Positions 59,536 through 64,000 of a DNA stretch of 64,000 nt are shown here, in pieces. The notes under the pieces are model-generated. The model searched no databases, had not been told where the DNA came from, and worked only from the letters and a program-made list of their open reading frames with translations. The stretch lies in NCBI GenBank assembly GCA_013399855.1, contig VXAY01005274.1, forward strand, positions 2,129,725-2,193,724, read 5' to 3'. The DNA comes from Oxyruncus cristatus. Its lineage: Eukaryota > Chordata > Aves > Passeriformes > Cotingidae. Position numbers and translations under genes: made by a program. Within the stretch, counting starts at the first letter, position 1, and each line of letters starts with the position of its first letter.

Positions 59536-62500
59536 TGGAGACCTACATGGAGATGGGTGCAAGAATTGGTTCACAATCTGAAGGACACACTATTGCTGGT
59601 GATTCAGGGGCTGATGGAAGCCTTCAGCTGAGGGAAGCAGCATTTTTTACTCAGAATTTCAAAATTTTTAACAGAATTTACTGTCCTAAATTTGAAAGGG
59701 ATTTCTTTTATGCTCTTCTGCAGACAGGAGTCTACAAAAGAGCTCCACAAAGGAATCACCGACCACCGCAGGAGAAGCGCACGTGGTTTCTCTTGATCTC
59801 CAAACAGTCAGGGAAAAAAGTTTGACTGCTTCATAAATCACATTTTAATGGTGTGAAAAGCAGAGAGTTTCAGAAACCACACGTCTGTCTCCTTTTACAT
59901 ATCACATGACAAGGCACTGGACCACTGTTTGTCACTTTTACAGCGGCTATGTCTCAACACAAAACTCCGTATGAACTGAAGATTAAGTGCCCTGAATCAA
60001 TGAACCGTGGCCCTGCCGTGTTCTCTGCAGGTTTCTTACCACGTCCATCACCTGAAAGGATGCTTATTGGGAGTGAGAGATAAGAGAATTGCTGAAATCA
60101 GTCACAATCAGCTCTTTCCCCAGTGTCTCCAAACAGCCTTCAATAAAAACACAAATGGAGTAAAGGGGACCTGGAGATGACAGAGCAAAGAAACAAGACA
60201 CAAGTGGCCTTCTGCGTTCATCTGATCTGGCCAGGACACACGACAGGAAAATCATCTTGGTGTTACTAAAGCATGGAATAAGGCACATTGCAGAGACAAA
60301 CTGGGCATTATTTAAAAAAAACCCCGTACTTAGACAAGATCTAAACGTCAGCAGTTTTCTTGCCGGAGCCCAGAGCATGCTGGAGAAGTTGAAATGCAAG
60401 TAGCTGGGCCCAGAGACCACAGTCTGACAAAATACCACCTCATTTCCTAGGAAGCAAACTCAGCTAAGTAGCTGGCCCTGGACCAGAAAGTGTCTGCTCG
60501 GAGCTAGACCCTTCCAGGACTTACAGCTTGGCCAGAGCCCCGAGCAGCTCCAGGGAGGAGCACCTCAAGGGAGGCAGCCCAGGCTTTCTGCAGAAGCCAA
60601 AAATCACAAGTTCCAACCTCACCTGCCCAACCAGTGGGCAAAAGTAGAGTTTTTGCCCCAAGGACTGATAGTACTTACAAAGGAGGGTCTAGAAATAAAG
60701 CAGCCCAAATCGACAGTCACGTTGCCAGTTCGTGTAAGCCGAGGCAGCTCTGCTGCAGTCACTTGAGGTGCATCAGCCTACCAGGAGGGATTTAATTCAG
60801 ATTCATTACTCAGCTCTGGGTGCAGCATGTCCTATCTGGAACGTAAACAGTGACTTGTACAGTCTGTCTAGCTCCTTCCATCACAGAAGATTTTAGCACT
60901 CTGGGAGGACTGTTTTACCCCACAGCACAAGGCAGTAGCTACCAGAGGAGAAGGCATCAGCTGGTTTCACAGCACACAGGCCGACTGCAATGGAGAAAGA
61001 TGTAAAAGCAGGAGAAACTGTGAAGGTTTTTCTCTCCAGACTCAAAAAAAGTCCCTACAATTTGTCCAGATCACCAAGGCCTTATAACTACTCTGAGAAA
61101 AGAGCCTGTCACCTGACTGTTCTGGACTTTCTTTTACATGGATTGCACGTATTCCCAACACAACAGATTATCCCCGTGCCAAACACCTGGATGTGTTAAT
61201 TATGGAATTTTAGGGCAGATTTAGCGTCCCTACCTTGCAAGCTGCTGCACTTCCCCCTCTGTGCCTCGTTCCTCAGTGACATTGTGCCGTACATGCCCAG
61301 ATACCTTCCTCAGCTTCTCACCACAGGGCTGTTTCCATCACAGAGGCCAAGAAATCCCACGGCACACTCACATCCGCACTCCAAGGAGTGGCTCAGACCC
61401 TGGGAGCAGGTCCTGGCTCTGGTTTCAGCTCTTGGACACTGAAGCACCTTCCCAGGGGCTGAGCAGACAGCGCTCCTGCCTTCCCATCTCAGTTCCAAGC
61501 AGGGGAACTCAACACCAGGAGCAGGAATGGGATTGAATTCCGGACAGAAAGCCGCAGGACCTGCCTGCCATATGTGCACAGAGGGATTAATTACAGCTGT
61601 GCCAGGTGACTGGGTGAGCATAACCCGAGCCAGGACACTGGCAAGCGGATCTCTGCACCAGGGGGGTCATCCATTATGCACACAGGTACACACTTAGTGT
61701 AGCTTGACCCACCCATGGGGTTATTAATTCTCCATCTCATTAACTCCAGTTGAAGGTCTGCTGATGGCTAATTCATATCCCTTGAGATCCCTCCTCTGAG
61801 ATCTTCTCATCTGTTTATCTAAAAACATTTGGCAAGTACGATGAGCTTTAGAGAAGCAGAACTTCCATTTTCTGAGTGGAGAAAGGAAGGCATCTTTTTT
61901 CTACATGCAGCTTCCACTAATTCACAAAAACCCACAGAGCCAGGATCTAAGACAAGCCCCATCAGCCTCCGTGACCACACTCTGCCCATGGGGTGACAAG
62001 GGCTTGGCACACATCAGAAGGAAGGAGCAGGAAAGCCAGTTGTGAACCATGGGGCAGTTCTGGAGGGATCTTGCTTTAAACCATCGCCACAGCAGAGAAT
62101 TCATCCCCACGCTGTGTCAGTCGAATGTAGCTTAGAATTAGTAGGGAACAGGAGGTGCTGGTGGTTTTCAGTGTTAGAGAACGTGTGACACAGCAACCTT
62201 GAAATGAATGTTCCTCATCAGAGTGTTTTTCCTCACGAGGCTATGTGGACCCCAAAATTTCATACAGCATCCACCCTTTGGTTGAGGGTCTCGGCCAGGA
62301 GGGCAGCAAGATGCTTTGGGTGGCTTTGGGGACCAGGGAATAGCAGAGACATCTCACAGAGGCAACCCTGCAGTTCCCCAGTGGAGTTACCCGAGCCTCA
62401 TCGGAGCTGTCTGGGAGTAAGAAGCTCTAATTCAATTTCCCGGTACAAATACGTATCCACCACAGAGGAGAGGTTTGCAATAACCACCAGAGGATTTCAG

Positions 62501-62695
62501 CACTGAGGAAAATTCTCTGCAGGCCATTAGGCCATTAAGACACTTCTTATTCTTAACACTGAACAAACGAATAGATGCTGTTTCTGCAGTGACTGTGTTA
62601 TGAGTAAGTAACTTTATTTTTACTTTTTAAATACAAAGCAATTTTTCAGATGTACTTAGAGACATTCCTTAAGAACCAGACTTCATACTGCCTCA
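59536..62695. other. Unique non-coding DNA
   Basis: No gene or repeat is recognised. The longest frame (plus, 59181-59825) is mostly CR1 read antisense. Other frames are under 130 codons with no domain. Confidence 0.65.
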
Positions 62696-62790
62696 GGAGG
62701 ACTAGATCTAATCCCAGTTCCAACACCAATTCCCCCTGACCTGAGGCAGTTCACCTCACTTGCTGCTGCTCACACTTTACAGGTCTCAGT
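62696..62790 (+). repeat. Possible MIR-like remnant
   Basis: TCTAATCCCAGTTCCAACAC followed by CTGACCTGAGGCAGTTCACC tracks the MIR order 'gaatcccggctctgccac ... gtgaccttgggcaagttac' with many substitutions. It is weaker than the other three MIR calls. Confidence 0.35.
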
Positions 62791-64000
62791 GGTGATGTGA
62801 AGGTTTATTATGTGAGGGCATGAGTGTTTGGAAAGACATCTACATGTTCATTTTTAAGCACAAGATTGTTTGGACACCAGCTTTTAAGTGAAAAATACTC
62901 TGAGAAAATAGGGGGGGGGGAGAAGTGTTTAATTAAAATCTTAACTGAGATACTTAAAAGCATAACTCATTTTTCTCCAGTTCACGTGGACATAGTTATC
63001 AGGCAGAGGAGCAGCAATGCAAAGAAACTGAAAAGGAAAAGCAACAGTCACATAGTGAATAAGGCAGATGTAAAAAACCCAGAGGAAAAAAAAAACCTTA
63101 CTCAGAGATTGCTGCAATATTCCAGAAACATTGAGCGTGTCTGCCTCATATCCTAGTCTAGGAGCAATGGTGCTGCTGCTGCTTCTTTACAGCCTCTCCT
63201 CAGAGATTGCTATTGATTTCAGCAGGTCAAGAAAGTCCTAGAGATTGGCAACTGTTTGCTAGTCAAGGCATGTTCTTTGATAAATGAGCATCCTGCAGAA
63301 ATCAGGCTGTGCAGGCCCATTAAGCTCCAAGTGGGCAAAAGACTACATGTCCCAAAAAATGAGCACCATAATTAATAACTAGACTGCTTGGGCTGCAGTC
63401 TCAGAGCTTTTGCTCCTCAGAGTAGTACTTCAAACTGAAAGAAATGTGAAATGGCTCTGCTGTTCTGCATGAACATGGCACTCCAGCACCTCCATAAAAC
63501 CTCTGCTAGAACAAACCCCAGCGACAGACCACTGTCCAGTGTTCTGCATTGCTTATTCCAATAACAAGAATTACAGAGATGGCCCAGCTAAAGTGTGACC
63601 AGTCTACCAAAGTAAGGAAAAAAGGAAATATGTGTGCTTTTCTGCTCTAATCCCACCACTTCACACAGCCAAGGCAAGAGCTGGGTCCTCGGCGTGCAAC
63701 CGCATGGAGTTGTGTCCTCACAGCAGGTACCAGCATCTTTTCTCAAGCCATGTGTCACTCACAAAAGCTCATCTCCCCTCACCTCTTTCCCTCTCTCTCC
63801 CTCCTGCCCAACAAACAACCAGCAAGGCTTTTCATGCTCTCTTAATCTTCTGATTCACTTCGTACCACTCTCAGTTTTGTGCTTGTTTCCTCCATGGGAC
63901 CAAGACGGGAATCCAGGCCAGAATTTTGCAGCAATATGTAATTAATTGCCACTACTCTCACAGAGGCTGCAATTTGGGCTGTTCAGACAGACACACTCAG
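62791..64000. other. Unique non-coding DNA
   Basis: No gene is recognised. It contains a run of ten G at 62911-62920 and a polypyrimidine patch at about 63773-63808. Confidence 0.65.

Noticed and set aside
59181..59825. 214-codon plus-strand frame
   Set aside because: Mostly the antisense of the CR1 copy at 59101-59535.
1..64000. CRISPR arrays, bacterial operons, phage or plasmid functions
   Set aside because: No regularly spaced direct repeats or bacterial-type genes; all interspersed repeats are vertebrate CR1 or MIR types.

Overview
This window is vertebrate nuclear DNA, almost certainly from a bird. Fourteen fragments of chicken-repeat-1 (CR1) non-LTR retrotransposons carry the family's hallmark 3' end: an 8-bp tail of the type ATTCTGTG and no poly-A. 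Together they cover roughly 6% of the window, which suits a compact avian genome. Several copies end with the 'gatgatcttggagatcttttccaac' type of terminus (read here in pieces), which I associate with neoavian lineages. That narrower placement is inference.

I find no protein-coding gene, tRNA, rRNA or recognisable small RNA. Open reading frames are short (the longest is 236 codons), overlap on both strands, lack recognisable domains and look like chance frames. The window is best read as intergenic or deep intronic DNA. The only recognisable coding remnant is the decayed C-terminal end of a CR1 ORF2 (endonuclease/reverse transcriptase polyprotein) at about 40.6-40.9 kb.

Layout. 0-10 kb: unique DNA with a MIR-like SINE remnant on each strand (about 1.4 and 4.95 kb), a suspicious poly-A/N/poly-A block (3.15-3.27 kb), a T18 run, a 21/22-bp tandem duplication (9.4 kb) and a CR1 stub (9.6 kb). 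10-23 kb: three CR1 fragments, a dense palindrome cluster at 15.54-15.68 kb, a TATA/E-box/GC-rich stretch followed by a perfect 38-bp tandem duplication (17.4-17.64 kb), a steroid-receptor-like palindrome (18.12 kb) and two abutting hairpins (21.70-21.75 kb). 23-31 kb: CR1 copies and two AT-rich microsatellites. 31-42 kb: a forkhead/SOX/TEAD-AP-1-like motif cluster (32.72-32.96 kb), a MIR-like remnant (35.6 kb) and the largest CR1 (40.6-41.4 kb). 42-54 kb: a long unique stretch, an assembly gap of 71 N in low-complexity DNA (48.67 kb), an inverted repeat in an AT-rich motif-dense segment (50.0-50.13 kb) and three CR1 copies. 54-64 kb: mostly unique DNA, one long minus-strand CR1 and a MIR-like remnant near 62.7 kb.

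The most interesting signals are non-coding: compact clusters of perfect palindromes and paired transcription-factor-like motifs in unique DNA that could be conserved cis-regulatory elements. Conservation cannot be assessed from one sequence, so these are hypotheses. I found no evidence of a novel gene system.
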